A program made the position numbers and the translations under genes. The notes under the pieces were generated by a model. The model saw only the letters and a list, made by a program, of their open reading frames with translations, was not told the origin of the DNA and searched no databases. Of a DNA stretch of 64,000 bases, positions 26,212-35,975 are shown piece after piece; positions within the stretch are counted from its first letter, which is position 1; each line of letters starts with the position of its first letter. This stretch comes from Mycobacterium intermedium (lineage in GTDB: Bacteria > Actinomycetota > Actinomycetes > Mycobacteriales > Mycobacteriaceae). The stretch lies in NCBI RefSeq assembly GCF_002086275.1, contig NZ_MVHT01000033.1, positions 1-64,000 on the forward strand, read 5' to 3'.

Positions 26212-29190
26212 GTGACCAAGCCCGCGACGCAGCGACCAAAGTTGCCCAGTGTCGGCCGCCTTGGCCTAATCGACCCGCAGGCCGAAGCGCGCCTCCGCCA
26301 GCTCGGCTGGGATAAGGACGACCAGGCTCACATCGATCTGTTGTGGGCGTTGTCGCGCGCTCCCGACGCCGACGCCGCGCTGCGGGCGTTGGTGCGCTTG
26401 TCCGAGACGCTGGATTCCGACTGGGACGAGCTGAACGCCGCGCTGCTGCGTGAGCGCCCGCTGCGGGGACGGTTGTTCGCCGTCTTGGGCGCGTCGTTGG
26501 CGTTGGGAGAACACCTGGTCGCCCACCCGCAGTCGTGGAAGCTGCTGAGCGGCAATGTGCGACTGCCCTCGGCGGAGCAGCTGCGTGCGTCGTTCACCGA
26601 GTGTGTCGAAGAGTCGCTGGACTCGCCGAGCACACTCACCCAACAGCTGCGCGCCGTGTACCGCGACCGCCTGCTGGTGTTGGCGGCGCTCGACTTGGCG
26701 GCGACGGTCGAGGACGAGCCGGTGGTGCCGTTCACGGTGGTCGGCGCGCACCTGGCCGACATCGCGGACGCAGCCTTGGCCGCGTCACTTCGCGCTGCCG
26801 AGGCAACGATCTGCGGGGATCGTCCACCACCGCGGCTCGCGGTGATCGCGATGGGCAAATGCGGTGCGCGCGAACTCAATTACGTGAGCGACGTCGACAT
26901 CATCTTCGTCGGCGAGAACGCCGACCCGCTCACCACCCGCGTCGCCGGCGAGATGATGCGGATCGCCTCGACCGCCTGTTTCGAGGTCGACGCGGGGCTA
27001 CGACCCGAGGGGCGCAGCGGCGAACTGGTTCGCACCCTCGACTCGCACAAGGCCTACTACCAGCGTTGGGCCAAGACGTGGGAATTCCAGGCGCTGCTCA
27101 AAGCCCGCCCGGCGGTCGGCGATATGGAACTCGGCCAGGCCTACATGGAAGCGCTCATGCCGATGGTGTGGACCGCCTGCGAGCGCGAAGATTTCGTCGC
27201 CGAAGTGCAGGCGATGCGACGCCGCGTCGAGCAACTGGTGCCCGCCGAAGTCCGGGGCCGCGAACTCAAACTCGGCAGCGGAGGATTGCGTGACGTCGAA
27301 TTCGCGGTGCAACTGCTGCAGTTGGTGCACGGTCGCAGTGACGAGTCGCTGCATGTGGCATCCACCGTCGATGCGTTGGCGGCGCTGAGCGCTGGCGGAT
27401 ACATCGGACGCGAAGACGCGGCCAACCTCACCGCGTCCTACGAGTTTCTCCGGCTGCTCGAGCACCGATTGCAGCTGCAACGACTCAAGCGCACGCACCT
27501 GCTACCCGAGGCCGACGACGAGGAGGCGGTGCGCTGGCTGGCGCGGGCCGCCCACATCAGGCCCGACGGTCGGCACGATGCCGCCGGGGTGCTGCGCGAG
27601 GAGCTGAAACACCAGAACCTGCGGGTATCCCGGCTGCACGCGAAGCTGTTCTACCAGCCGTTGCTGGAATCCATCGGTCCGGCGGGCCTGGAAATCGCGG
27701 GCCGCGGCATGACGTCGGAGGCCGCCGAGCGGCAGCTGGCCGCACTGGGCTACCTCAACCCAAAGTCGGCGTTGAAACACATGTCCGCGTTGGTCAATCA
27801 GAGCGGACGACGCGGCCGGGTGCAGTCGGTGCTGCTGCCCAGGTTGTTGGATTGGATGTCGGATGCCCCCGACCCCGACGGCGGGCTGCTGGCCTACCGT
27901 CGGCTCAGCGAGGCGGCGGCAAACCAGACCTGGTATCTGGCGACGCTGCGCGACAAGCCCGCAGTGGCCAAGCGACTCATGCACGTGCTGGGTACGTCTG
28001 TGTATGTGGCAGATCTGTTGATGCGAGCGCCGGGGGTCATCCAGCAATACAGCGACGGTCCGTCGGGTCCCAAGCTGCTGGAAACCGAGCCCGCCGCGGT
28101 CGCTCGCTCGCTCATCGCGTCCGCGAGTCGGTACGACGATCCAGAGCGGGCCATCGCCGGCGCCCGCACAATGCGGCGTCGGGAGTTGGCCCGGATCGCC
28201 TCGGCGGACCTGCTCGGCCTGCTTGAAGTAACCGAGGTCTGCGCCGCGCTGACGTCGGTATGGGTGGCGGTGCTCCAGGCCGCCCTGGACGCGATGATCC
28301 GCGCCCACCAGCCCGAGGACGGCCTCCCGCCGGCCAAGATCGCGGTCATCGGCATGGGCAGGCTCGGCGGTGCCGAGCTGGGTTACGGGTCCGACGCCGA
28401 CGTCATGTTCGTCTGCGAGCCGGTCAATGGGGCCGCTGACTCGCAGGCGGTGAAATGGGCGAACATGATCGCCGAGAACACCCGAAAACTGCTGGGTGCC
28501 CCCAGTGCCGACCCACCACTGGAACTCGACGCGAATCTGCGGCCCGAGGGTCGCAATGGCCCATTGGTGCGCACCCTGGCCTCGTACGAGGCCTACTACC
28601 AGCAGTGGGCTCAACCGTGGGAAATCCAGGCGCTGCTGCGGGCGCATGCTGTCGCCGGCGATGAGGAACTTGGCCAACGGTTCCTGCTGATGATCGACAA
28701 GACGCGGTATCCCCCCGACGGGGTGTCTGCCGAAGCCGTGCGAGAGATCCGCCGCATCAAGGCGCGCGTCGACTCCGAGCGGTTGCCCCGCGGCGCCGAC
28801 CCCAACACGCACACCAAGCTGGGTCGCGGCGGACTGGCCGACATCGAGTGGACCGTCCAGCTACTGCAGTTGCGGCACGCCCACGAGATCGAGGCGCTGC
28901 ACAACACCTCGACGCTGCAGTCGTTGGACGCGATCGCCGAGAACAAACTCGTTTCCCCGGACGAAGTGGATCTGCTGCGGCAGGCGTGGCTGACGGCCAC
29001 GCGGGCACGCAACGCGCTGGTGCTGGTGCGTGGCAAGCCCGCCGACCAGCTGCCGGGGCCGGGACGCCAGCTCAACGCCGTCGCGGTCGCAGCGGGCTGG
29101 AAGAACGGTGACGGGGGAGAGTTCCTGGACAACTATCTGCGAGTCACCCGACGGGCAAAGGCGGTTGTACGCAAGGTGTTCGAGACTTGA
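26212..29190 (+). CDS. glnE: Glutamine synthetase adenylyltransferase/adenylyl-removing enzyme GlnE
   Basis: 992-aa bifunctional enzyme that adenylylates and deadenylylates glutamine synthetase (GlnA1) in response to nitrogen state. Two nucleotidyltransferase domains are visible: the first with [19 protein letters not shown] (about residue 215) and the second with [20 protein letters not shown] (about 715), each followed by LRPEGR and the WEIQALL/WEFQALL block and an LGxGGLxDIEW or LRDVEF motif. GlnE is essential in M. tuberculosis. GTG 26212 is chosen by the leaderless promoter; the frame is open upstream to 26167. The TTGA at its end overlaps the thioesterase start. Confidence 0.96.
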   Translation: MTKPATQRPKLPSVGRLGLIDPQAEARLRQLGWDKDDQAHIDLLWALSRAPDADAALRALVRLSETLDSDWDELNAALLRERPLRGRLFAVLGASLALGEHLVAHPQSWKLLSGNVRLPSAEQLRASFTECVEESLDSPSTLTQQLRAVYRDRLLVLAALDLAATVEDEPVVPFTVVGAHLADIADAALAASLRAAEATICGDRPPPRLAVIAMGKCGARELNYVSDVDIIFVGENADPLTTRVAGEMMRIASTACFEVDAGLRPEGRSGELVRTLDSHKAYYQRWAKTWEFQALLKARPAVGDMELGQAYMEALMPMVWTACEREDFVAEVQAMRRRVEQLVPAEVRGRELKLGSGGLRDVEFAVQLLQLVHGRSDESLHVASTVDALAALSAGGYIGREDAANLTASYEFLRLLEHRLQLQRLKRTHLLPEADDEEAVRWLARAAHIRPDGRHDAAGVLREELKHQNLRVSRLHAKLFYQPLLESIGPAGLEIAGRGMTSEAAERQLAALGYLNPKSALKHMSALVNQSGRRGRVQSVLLPRLLDWMSDAPDPDGGLLAYRRLSEAAANQTWYLATLRDKPAVAKRLMHVLGTSVYVADLLMRAPGVIQQYSDGPSGPKLLETEPAAVARSLIASASRYDDPERAIAGARTMRRRELARIASADLLGLLEVTEVCAALTSVWVAVLQAALDAMIRAHQPEDGLPPAKIAVIGMGRLGGAELGYGSDADVMFVCEPVNGAADSQAVKWANMIAENTRKLLGAPSADPPLELDANLRPEGRNGPLVRTLASYEAYYQQWAQPWEIQALLRAHAVAGDEELGQRFLLMIDKTRYPPDGVSAEAVREIRRIKARVDSERLPRGADPNTHTKLGRGGLADIEWTVQLLQLRHAHEIEALHNTSTLQSLDAIAENKLVSPDEVDLLRQAWLTATRARNALVLVRGKPADQLPGPGRQLNAVAVAAGWKNGDGGEFLDNYLRVTRRAKAVVRKVFET

Positions 29191-29846
29191 GCCAGGACGC
29201 CAACAAGCTGGAGTCCCCGCTTGGGGCAGTAATGTTCGAGGAGTTGAGCGCGGCGGAAGCCGAACGGGTGACCGCCTTGTACGCGCCGCTGGCCGATGCC
29301 GTCCGCGAACTCGTCGACGCGACTATCCGGACCGAGGCCGACGATGACGTCGTCGCCCGGGCGCGGTCCGCGATCGAGGAGGTCACCCGGGCGTTGCGGC
29401 AACGGAGCCGCACCAATGGCGTGAGCTACCGCGTCGGCGACCGGCCGCTGCCGTTGGGCAACGCTGCGATCGGGGTGTGCAATCCGATCGCCCCGCCCAT
29501 CGTCGTGCATCACGAGGGTGGGGGGCGTTGCTGGGCGGAGTTCGTCCTCGGTTGCGCATACGAGGGCCCGCCCACGCTGGTACACGGCGGCGTCAGCGCG
29601 CTGGTGCTCGACCACATGCTCGGGGAGGCGGCCAGCGAGGGGCTTTCCAAGCCGCGCTTCACCGGAACGATCACGGTGAAATACCTGCGCGGCACACCGC
29701 TGGGGCCGCTGCGTTGCGATGCGTGGATAGATCGCAAGCAGGGCGTCAAAGTGTTTGCCCGAGGAACGATCTCGGATGCGCAAGGGGTCACCGTAGAGGC
29801 CGAAGGTGTCTTCATCGAGCCGTCGTGGGTGAGGAACGGGCAGTGA
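29187..29846 (+). CDS. Hotdog-fold thioesterase (PaaI/acyl-CoA type)
   Basis: 219-aa protein. The N-terminal 100 residues are helical; the hotdog domain occupies about 100-215, with the thioesterase signature [19 protein letters not shown] and the central strand [15 protein letters not shown]. It probably hydrolyses an acyl-CoA, substrate unknown. It begins at TTG 29187, which overlaps the glnE stop (TTGA), and ends overlapping the next GTG. The three genes are therefore co-translated, though no direct link to nitrogen control is evident. Confidence 0.85.
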   Translation: MSQDANKLESPLGAVMFEELSAAEAERVTALYAPLADAVRELVDATIRTEADDDVVARARSAIEEVTRALRQRSRTNGVSYRVGDRPLPLGNAAIGVCNPIAPPIVVHHEGGGRCWAEFVLGCAYEGPPTLVHGGVSALVLDHMLGEAASEGLSKPRFTGTITVKYLRGTPLGPLRCDAWIDRKQGVKVFARGTISDAQGVTVEAEGVFIEPSWVRNGQ

Positions 29847-30703
29847 AGTTCTACATCAGCAGCGCGTTCCTGGACACCAGCGAGATCATCGAGATTGCCA
29901 AGGCGGCAGACGATCTCGGGTACGACGGGCTCGGGATCCCAGACCACGTCGTGAACCTGGAGACCCTGGAAACGCCGTACCCGTACACCAAAGACGGGCA
30001 ACGACGCTGGCAGCCGTTCACCGACTGGCCCGATCCCTGGGTTCTCGTCGGCGCGCTGGCACAGGTCACCACGCGGCTGAAGTTCGTCACCACCGTCTAC
30101 ATTCCCGCGATGCGAAACCCCTATTCGGCGGCCAAAGCCATTGGCACCGCTGCCTTTTTGGCGTCCGGGCGGGTGGAGCTAGGCATCGGTGTCGGCTGGT
30201 GCCGCGAGGAGTTCGACTTGATGGGTGAACCGTTTGCCGCCCGCGGCAAGCGCACCGACGAGATGATCGAATTGATGCGGGCGCTGTGGGAACCGGGCTG
30301 GACAGAATTCGACGGCAAGTTCTACCACGCGCCGCGCTTGGAGATGCAGCCCACGCCGCCGCCGATCCCGGTGTACGGCGGCGGTCTCAGCGACATCGCG
30401 CTGCGTCGGGCCGCTCGGTACGACGGTTGGATCGGAGACTTGATCAAGACCGACCGGGCCATCGAGCGGGTGGGCCGGCTGCGCGAGTTGCGAGCCGAAA
30501 ACGGGCTGTCGATGGACGATTTCACGATCCTTACGCCGTTGACCGACTCCTTCACCCCAGCCGACTATCAGCGGGCCGAGGACGCCGGTGTCACCGGGAT
30601 CATCACCATGCCGTGGATGTTCTACGCCGGTCCTGACGCGAGCCTGTCCGACAAAATCGATGGCATGGAGCGGTTCCGCAAGGACCTCGGCCTCGACGGG
30701 TAG
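29843..30703 (+). CDS. Luciferase-like (LLM) F420-dependent oxidoreductase
   Basis: 286-aa TIM-barrel LLM-class flavin/F420 oxidoreductase. Signatures are GYDGLGIPDHVV near residue 29, ATTRLKFVTTVYI-like strand (VTTRLKFVTTVY), GRVELGIGVGWCREEFDLMG and the C-terminal PIPVYGGGLSDIALRRAARY. Mycobacteria encode dozens of these, mostly uncharacterised; F420 rather than FMN use is inferred from the subfamily. GTG 29843 overlaps the thioesterase stop by GTGA, and earlier codons of the frame belong to the thioesterase region. A neighbouring convergent gene ends 22 bp away. Confidence 0.88.
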   Translation: MKFYISSAFLDTSEIIEIAKAADDLGYDGLGIPDHVVNLETLETPYPYTKDGQRRWQPFTDWPDPWVLVGALAQVTTRLKFVTTVYIPAMRNPYSAAKAIGTAAFLASGRVELGIGVGWCREEFDLMGEPFAARGKRTDEMIELMRALWEPGWTEFDGKFYHAPRLEMQPTPPPIPVYGGGLSDIALRRAARYDGWIGDLIKTDRAIERVGRLRELRAENGLSMDDFTILTPLTDSFTPADYQRAEDAGVTGIITMPWMFYAGPDASLSDKIDGMERFRKDLGLDG

Positions 30704-30724
30704 CCCGGGCCGGCTGGCGTGTTG

Positions 30725-32326
30725 TTATCTGAGCCGGCCTGTGCTCTGCAGCGTGATCTCCGATATGTCGGAATGGCTCTTCCCGCTGGTGGTGCCGAGA
30801 ATGCCTATCCAGAACACGACGAATGTTGTTGGGGCGGAGTTGGTTACGGCGATGACATTGTGTCCCGGTCGTAGCGGAGTGGACGGACTGAGTTCGGTGG
30901 TGTCGGTGAACTTCGCGGGGGTCGGGCTCGTCGATGATCGTATTTGTGCCCAGGTGCCCTCGCTGTCCAGGTCGACGGTGACGGCACTGAGCGACGTGGG
31001 TGCGGGAAGTTGCAACAGGAGTCCCACCCCGAACTTGAACTTGGGGAAGGGTTGCGCGTCAACGTAAGTGTCGGTCGACCAAGCCGTGGCATGGTTGCCG
31101 TCGATCGCCAGTCCGGCCGTGTTCGGGCTATCCGGTGAGCCGCCGGGCGAGAAGACTGTCGCCCTAACCGGTGTCACCAGGCCGCTGGCATCGGCGGGCG
31201 GGGACGGAGCGAGGGTTGGTGAGGGCGGCGGCGACGTTGGGTGCAGTCCGAGCTTGTCCGGTTTCATTGTTGCGTTGGTACCGATTTGGCCGACTATTCC
31301 GTTGATCGTCGTGGCGAAACTGATCAACAACACCAGCGCAACCGCCGCCGCTGTGCCCAAACACGTTTTCAAGAGTTGACGACGAGCGTATTGGGTGCGC
31401 TCGGCCGGCCCGAAATTCCGAAAGGTGGCGTACTGCCCCGGTGGTGGCGGCACCACCAGTTCTTGAGTGGTGCTGGGCGACGCGCCGATCTTGGCTTCGT
31501 CGCCGGCCTCGCGCAGCAAAGTCAAAACCGTTCTGGCGCTGCGGATGCCGTCGCCGTCGCGCACCAGTCCGGCGGCAGTGGACGAAATGAGGAACGGAAC
31601 TCGTGGGTTCATGGCCGCGGGTTCTCGGATTCGGCCTTCCGCATCCCGCTCGGCGCCGTTCCAATTTCTGACCGCCGCTCCGCCGTTGCAGGGCCACTGG
31701 TTGACCAGTAACCCGTACATGACGGCGCCGATGCCGCGCAGGTCATCCCGCGGCGTTGTATTCGGCATCGTCGCAGGAAAAGCTTGCACGACGCGCCGGT
31801 CAACGCTGATTCGAATGCGCTCGGGATGGTCGATCGACAAGGCCAACCCCGCCCCGTGCACCAGGTCGGCAGCCTCGGCCAGGGATAACACGGCGTCCGC
31901 TACGCCGATGGGGGACGGCCCGGTGTCTGCCACCTCCTTCAACGTCGCACCGCGCGTCCACTCGGCGACGATGACGCCGCCGCACCGATCCCGACCCACG
32001 TCTAGGACTCTGGCCAAGCCAGGCGAGTCGATTCCCTGCAAGCTTGCGGTCTCCGACAGAATCGCGTCGACAGCCTCCGGCGGCAGGGCGTTCTCCGAGT
32101 CGACCACCGTGATCGCGAGATGTTGACCGGTCACGGTGTCGGCAGCTTGCCAAAACTGCAGGTGTGGCGACTCGCCATAGCAGATCAGCAGCCGAATCCG
32201 GCCACCCGCGAGGGTGGTACCGGCGACGACGGGCGTCGCCTTGCCCCGGGGCGAATACGGTTGGGGCCAGTAGCGCGGAATCAGGTTCGTTGGCTGGTCG
32301 GACGCGATCGGTTGAGTGGCGGTCAT
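30725..32326 (-). CDS. MviN C-terminal-like transmembrane pseudokinase
   Basis: 533-aa protein. Residues about 30-270 have a protein-kinase fold but no catalytic residues: the ATP Lys strand reads HLAITVVDS, the HRD loop reads ALSIDHPERIRIS, and no DFG is present. A basic juxtamembrane part (ARRQLLKTC) precedes one membrane segment (about 320-340, AAAVALVLLISFATTI). Outside is a Pro/Ser linker and a discoidin-like sensor domain (about 385-530) with AIDGNHATAWSTDTYVD and ISEITL. The order and motifs match the pseudokinase and ectodomain half of mycobacterial MviN/MurJ (Rv3910), here without the 14-helix flippase. In M. tuberculosis that pseudokinase recruits FhaA when phosphorylated. ATG 32326 has GGAG upstream. 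Confidence 0.85.
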   Translation of the reverse strand: MTATQPIASDQPTNLIPRYWPQPYSPRGKATPVVAGTTLAGGRIRLLICYGESPHLQFWQAADTVTGQHLAITVVDSENALPPEAVDAILSETASLQGIDSPGLARVLDVGRDRCGGVIVAEWTRGATLKEVADTGPSPIGVADAVLSLAEAADLVHGAGLALSIDHPERIRISVDRRVVQAFPATMPNTTPRDDLRGIGAVMYGLLVNQWPCNGGAAVRNWNGAERDAEGRIREPAAMNPRVPFLISSTAAGLVRDGDGIRSARTVLTLLREAGDEAKIGASPSTTQELVVPPPPGQYATFRNFGPAERTQYARRQLLKTCLGTAAAVALVLLISFATTINGIVGQIGTNATMKPDKLGLHPTSPPPSPTLAPSPPADASGLVTPVRATVFSPGGSPDSPNTAGLAIDGNHATAWSTDTYVDAQPFPKFKFGVGLLLQLPAPTSLSAVTVDLDSEGTWAQIRSSTSPTPAKFTDTTELSPSTPLRPGHNVIAVTNSAPTTFVVFWIGILGTTSGKSHSDISEITLQSTGRLR

Positions 32327-32524
32327 CGGTTCGTCTCGCTCCGGACAGTGCACCCACCCGCGTCGGCCGGACGCGAACGGGCGCAGAAATGGTTGTCAAA
32401 GGGAATTTCCGGGCACCGAGGGTCTCAAACAGCGGATTCGGGCACAGTGAGACCTGTGCGCCGAGAATGTCGCGCTGCGCCGATCTGCTGGGCTACTGTC
32501 CTCACAGATCCCCAGGGAGAAAGC

Positions 32525-33040
32525 GTGAAGCACACAGCCTGTTGTTTGGCGGCCGCGATGGCTATCAGCCTGGCGGCGACGGGATGCGGCGGTTCACCCA
32601 AGTCGGGCACCGCGACAAGTTCGGGGGCGGGTGCCACGACGGAGACCACCACCACGACGTCTCAAACCGCGCGGCCCAGTAGCTCGGCGGCCGACCTACG
32701 AAAGCTCATCCCTACGCCGCTGGGCACCCAACGGACCGACGGACCAGACGACATCCAGGACAACGGTATTCATCTGCACTTCCTGGTAAATGGATCGCCG
32801 ACCGATGTCATGGGCGCCTATCAGACTGCCCTGCAGGGCATGAACTGGGCGGTGAGTGTTGAGAGTTCGGGCGGTGGCGGCGGAGGCGGCGGCGCCACCT
32901 ACAGCGGGACCAACGGCAGCAACTACGGCCTGTTCGACGGGGGAGGCTACCGCGGCACGACCGACCTCGACGTCTGCGTCTGGCCGTCGAAACCGTCGAA
33001 CACTCACTGCGGGGGTCGGGGCGGTCACGGCAGCCGATGA
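32525..33040 (+). CDS. Secreted lipoprotein with Gly-rich segment
   Basis: 171-aa precursor with a lipoprotein signal peptide and lipobox (SLAATGC, Cys21), then a Thr/Ser-rich linker (about 25-55) and a globular part. A run of Gly (about residues 118-125) precedes Tyr/Gly-rich sequence, and two Cys near the C-terminus (DVCVWPS, NTHCGG) may form a disulfide. GTG 32525 follows GGGAGAAAGC, a good ribosome site; the longer open frame upstream lies opposite the pseudokinase gene. Its divergent placement next to the pseudokinase gene hints at a shared envelope role. No specific family assigned. Confidence 0.8.
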   Translation: MKHTACCLAAAMAISLAATGCGGSPKSGTATSSGAGATTETTTTTSQTARPSSSAADLRKLIPTPLGTQRTDGPDDIQDNGIHLHFLVNGSPTDVMGAYQTALQGMNWAVSVESSGGGGGGGGATYSGTNGSNYGLFDGGGYRGTTDLDVCVWPSKPSNTHCGGRGGHGSR

Positions 33041-33048
33041 GCTAACGA

Positions 33049-33082
33049 CAAAGCCCGCCTGGCGGGAGCCAAGCGGGCTTTG
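33049..33082. terminator. Bidirectional terminator, lipoprotein gene/glnA1
   Basis: CAAAGCCCGC (33049-33058) pairs perfectly with GCGGGCTTTG (33073-33082). The A-run on one side and T-run on the other serve both converging genes. Confidence 0.85.
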
Positions 33083-33094
33083 GTCGCAACGTCT

Positions 33095-34531
33095 TTATAC
33101 GTCGTAGTAGAGCGCGAACTCGTATGGGTGCGGACGAACGTTGATCGGCTCGATCTCGTTCTCCCGCTTGAAGCTGATCCACGTCTCGATCAGGTCGGTG
33201 GTGAACACACCGCCCTCGGTGAGGTATTCGTGGTCGGCCTCCAGCCGGTCGATCACGGCCGCCAACTGGGTGGGGGCCTGCGGGATGTTCGCAGCCTCCT
33301 CCGGCGGCAGCTCGTAGAGGTCCTTGTCGACCGGCGCCTGCGGCTCGATCTTGTTCTTGATGCCGTCCAGGCCGGCCATCAGCATGGCCGCGAACGCCAG
33401 GTACGGGTTGCCCGACGAGTCGGGGCAACGGAACTCGAGACGCTTGGCCTTCGGGTTGCTGCCCGTGATCGGAATGCGAACACACGCACTGCGGTTCCGC
33501 TGGCTGTAGACCAGGTTGATCGGCGCCTCGTAGCCGGGGACAAGCCGCTTGTAGGAGTTCACCGTGGGGTTGGTGAAAGCCAGCAGCGACGGCGCGTGGT
33601 GCAGCAGGCCACCGATGTAGTGGCGAGCGGTGTCCGACAGGCCGGCGTAACCGGTCTCGTCGTACATGAGCGGGCTGCCGTCCTTCCACAGCGACTGGTG
33701 GGTGTGCATACCCGAACCGTTGTCGCCGAACAGGGGCTTGGGCATGAACGTCACGGTCTTGCCGTGCTGCCACGCGGTGTTCTTGACGATGTACTTGTAC
33801 AGCTGCATGTCGTCGGCCGCGTGCAGCAGCGTGTTGAACTTGTAGTTGATCTCGGCCTGGCCGCCGGTGCCCACCTCGTGGTGGCCCTTCTCCAAGCTGA
33901 AGCCGGCGTTGATCAGGTTGCGCAGCATCTCGTCGCGCAGGTCAACGTAGTGGTCGACGGGGGCAACCGGGAAGTACCCGCCCTTGGGGCGGACCTTGTA
34001 ACCGCGGTTCGGGCTGCCGTCTTCCTCGGTGGCCGAGCCGGTGTTCCACCAACCAGAGATCGCGTCCACCTCGTAGAACGAGCCGTTGGTCCGCGAGTCG
34101 AAGCTGACCGAGTCGAAGATGTAGAACTCGGCCTCGGCGCCGAAGTAGGCGGTGTCCGCGATTCCCGTGCTGACCAGGTAGTTCTCGGCCTTGCGGGCGA
34201 CGTTTCGGGGGTCGCGCGAGTAAGCCTCGAGGGTGAACGGGTCGTGCACGAAGAAGTTGAGGTTCAGCGTCTTGGCGGCGCGGAACGGGTCGATCACTGC
34301 GGTTGCCGGGTCCGGAAGCAGGAGCATGTCGGACTCGTGGATCGACTGGAACCCGCGAATCGACGAGCCGTCGAAGGCCAAGCCGTCCTCGAACACGCTC
34401 TCGTCGAAGAAGGAGAGCGGAATCGTGAAGTGCTGCATGGTGCCAGGCAGGTCACAGAACCGGACGTCGATGAACTCGACGTTCTCGTCCTTGGCGAGCT
34501 TGAAGACGTCGTCGGGCGTCTTATCGGTCAC
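33095..34531 (-). CDS. glnA1: Glutamine synthetase GlnA1
   Basis: 478-aa type I-beta glutamine synthetase, the length of M. tuberculosis GlnA1 (Rv2220), which is the main enzyme and is partly exported. It begins [19 protein letters not shown]. Conserved regions are [10 protein letters not shown] (metal Glu and neighbours), [26 protein letters not shown], and the NRSACVRIP and [14 protein letters not shown] Arg blocks. The adenylylation loop [10 protein letters not shown] retains its Tyr, the target of GlnE. GTG 34531 has AAAGGAG upstream. Promoter elements and a GlnR box lie in the 230-bp leader region. Divergent from the RDD gene. Confidence 0.97.
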   Translation of the reverse strand: MTDKTPDDVFKLAKDENVEFIDVRFCDLPGTMQHFTIPLSFFDESVFEDGLAFDGSSIRGFQSIHESDMLLLPDPATAVIDPFRAAKTLNLNFFVHDPFTLEAYSRDPRNVARKAENYLVSTGIADTAYFGAEAEFYIFDSVSFDSRTNGSFYEVDAISGWWNTGSATEEDGSPNRGYKVRPKGGYFPVAPVDHYVDLRDEMLRNLINAGFSLEKGHHEVGTGGQAEINYKFNTLLHAADDMQLYKYIVKNTAWQHGKTVTFMPKPLFGDNGSGMHTHQSLWKDGSPLMYDETGYAGLSDTARHYIGGLLHHAPSLLAFTNPTVNSYKRLVPGYEAPINLVYSQRNRSACVRIPITGSNPKAKRLEFRCPDSSGNPYLAFAAMLMAGLDGIKNKIEPQAPVDKDLYELPPEEAANIPQAPTQLAAVIDRLEADHEYLTEGGVFTTDLIETWISFKRENEIEPINVRPHPYEFALYYDV

Positions 34532-34564
34532 AGATGTGCTCCTTTACTTGATAATTCGCGGCCG

Positions 34565-34596
34565 ACGCTAGGGAGCCGTTGTTGCGCGTCGGTCAA
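34565..34596 (-). promoter_or_regulatory. glnA1 promoter
   Basis: On the minus strand TTGACC (34596-34591) is followed, 20 bp on, by TAGCGT (34570-34565). The start site should fall near 34558, about 27 nt before the GTG. The spacer is longer than the usual 17-18 bp, so the -35 assignment is tentative. Confidence 0.5.
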
Positions 34597-34602
34597 CCCC
34601 GT

Positions 34603-34618
34603 GTTGCGCAGACGTTAC
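34603..34618 (-). promoter_or_regulatory. GlnR box upstream of glnA1
   Basis: GTAAC-GTCTGC-GCAAC on the minus strand matches the actinobacterial GlnR consensus GTnAC-n6-GnAAC exactly. Its centre lies about 50 bp upstream of the predicted start site, the usual activating position. Confidence 0.6.
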
Positions 34619-34761
34619 GTGACCCCAGCACCCGTCAGGAGAAGTCGCGCTGGCGCCGAACCCTATTGTGAAGCCATGGCCGACGAGATCGTAACTGGTG
34701 GCCGGGGATGCCGCGCGGTTAATCCCGCACCCCGGGACTTCCGAATGCCGGTGCTGGTCGC

Positions 34762-35184
34762 ATGACGGCGGGATCACCGGACGATTACCCGGGCAAATCG
34801 CTGGGATTACCGCAGGCTGGGCCCGGTTCCCTGGCCGGGATGGGACGCCGGCTGGGCGCCCTGGTGATCGACTGGCTCATCGCATACGGCTTGGCGGCCC
34901 TGGCCTACAGCTTCGGCGTGGTGCCAATGGCGGCGTTGTCCACGGCGGTCCTGGTGGTCTGGCTGGTGCTCGGCGTGGTGTCGGTGCGCCTCTTTGGCTT
35001 CACTCCGGGGCAGATGGTGTTGGGCCTGCAGGTGGGGTCCGTGAACCACCGAGTCCCGGTGGGGATCGGTCGGCTGTTGGCGAGGGGCCTGCTGATCGCA
35101 CTGGTAGTGCCGCCACTGTTCACCGACGCCGACGGGCGCGGCGTGCAGGACCGGCTGACGGGCACGGCGGTGGTGCGGCGCTGA
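34762..35184 (+). CDS. RDD-family membrane protein
   Basis: 140-aa RDD protein named for its Arg-Asp-Asp motifs; here MGRRLGALVIDWLIAYG carries the first Arg and Asp, and DADGRGVQDRLTGT the conserved C-terminal DRLxGT. Three hydrophobic stretches (about 32-52, 54-80, 100-116) indicate a small integral membrane protein. The loop GFTPGQMVLGLQV is typical. Equivalent to Rv2219A by position. Family members are linked loosely to transport or ion exchange; no role is assigned. Its 3' end converges with the DUF4191 gene 12 bp away. Confidence 0.85.
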   Translation: MTAGSPDDYPGKSLGLPQAGPGSLAGMGRRLGALVIDWLIAYGLAALAYSFGVVPMAALSTAVLVVWLVLGVVSVRLFGFTPGQMVLGLQVGSVNHRVPVGIGRLLARGLLIALVVPPLFTDADGRGVQDRLTGTAVVRR

Positions 35185-35196
35185 ACCAAGCCGCGG

Positions 35197-35949
35197 CTAT
35201 TTGCGGCGAACGGTGCGCTGCACGCCGCGCATCTTGGCGTTGCTGGGCATTGGCCCCTTGGGCAACACACCCGCCCCGGTCCGGGAACTGAGCGCGGCCA
35301 GTCGCGACTCGAGCGTGTCCATCTGCTTTACCGTGATGTTGGCCGGGAGCCGGGTGAGGTGGCGTTCCAACTTGGCCAACGGGATCTCACCCTCGCCGTT
35401 GCCGACGATGATGTCGTAGATCGGCACCTCACCGACGAGACGGGCGGTGCGTTTCTTCTCCTGGGCCAGCAGCGGCTTGACCCGATTCGGCGAACCCTCG
35501 GCCACCAAGATGACGCCGGGCCGCCCGAGCACCCGATGGACCGCGTCAAAGTTCCCGGTGGCGGCCACCCCAGGGGTGACCCGCCACTTGCCACGCAGGT
35601 TCTCCAGCACCCACGCCGCCGCGCCCGTCTGGCCTTCGGCCTTGCGGTAGATGAACTTCTGGGCCCGGCGGCCGAAGATGATGAAAGCCACCAGAACACC
35701 CAGCAGGATCCCGAGCGGAATCATCGTGTACAGGGCGAACCCGCCCTGCCACACCGCTACCGCCACCGATATGCCCACGATCAGCACGAAGGCGCCGATC
35801 ATGTACGGCAGCAGGCGCTTGTCTTCTTTGCGTTGCATGTTGAACGCCTGCCAGAGCTGAGCGCGGCGCTGCCGAGCGGCTGCCTTGCGGGCGGCGGCTG
35901 CCTCCGCTTTGGCCTCCTTGTTGGCGGCGGCATTTCGGGTCTTTGCCAT
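35197..35949 (-). CDS. DUF4191 membrane protein
   Basis: 250-aa protein, same length as Rv2219. The N-terminus is Lys/Ala-rich and basic (NKEAKAEAAAARKAAARQRR), followed by two membrane helices (about 50-68 and 74-93) and a cytoplasmic C-terminal domain with VLGRPGVILVAEG and GEVPIYDIIVG. Function unknown; the family is restricted to actinobacteria and regularly sits next to lipA. Start at ATG 35949; TTG and GTG codons just upstream are in frame but less likely. It lies 26 bp after the lipA stop, so lipB-lipA-DUF4191 form one unit. Confidence 0.88.
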   Translation of the reverse strand: MAKTRNAAANKEAKAEAAAARKAAARQRRAQLWQAFNMQRKEDKRLLPYMIGAFVLIVGISVAVAVWQGGFALYTMIPLGILLGVLVAFIIFGRRAQKFIYRKAEGQTGAAAWVLENLRGKWRVTPGVAATGNFDAVHRVLGRPGVILVAEGSPNRVKPLLAQEKKRTARLVGEVPIYDIIVGNGEGEIPLAKLERHLTRLPANITVKQMDTLESRLAALSSRTGAGVLPKGPMPSNAKMRGVQRTVRRK

Positions 35950-35975
35950 AGTCACCAAGGATACGTACGCCTTGG

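Noticed and set aside
33080-34765. 561-aa open frame antisense to glnA1
   Set aside because: Translation has no recognisable domain, and glnA1 on the other strand is fully conserved. It is a codon-bias shadow.
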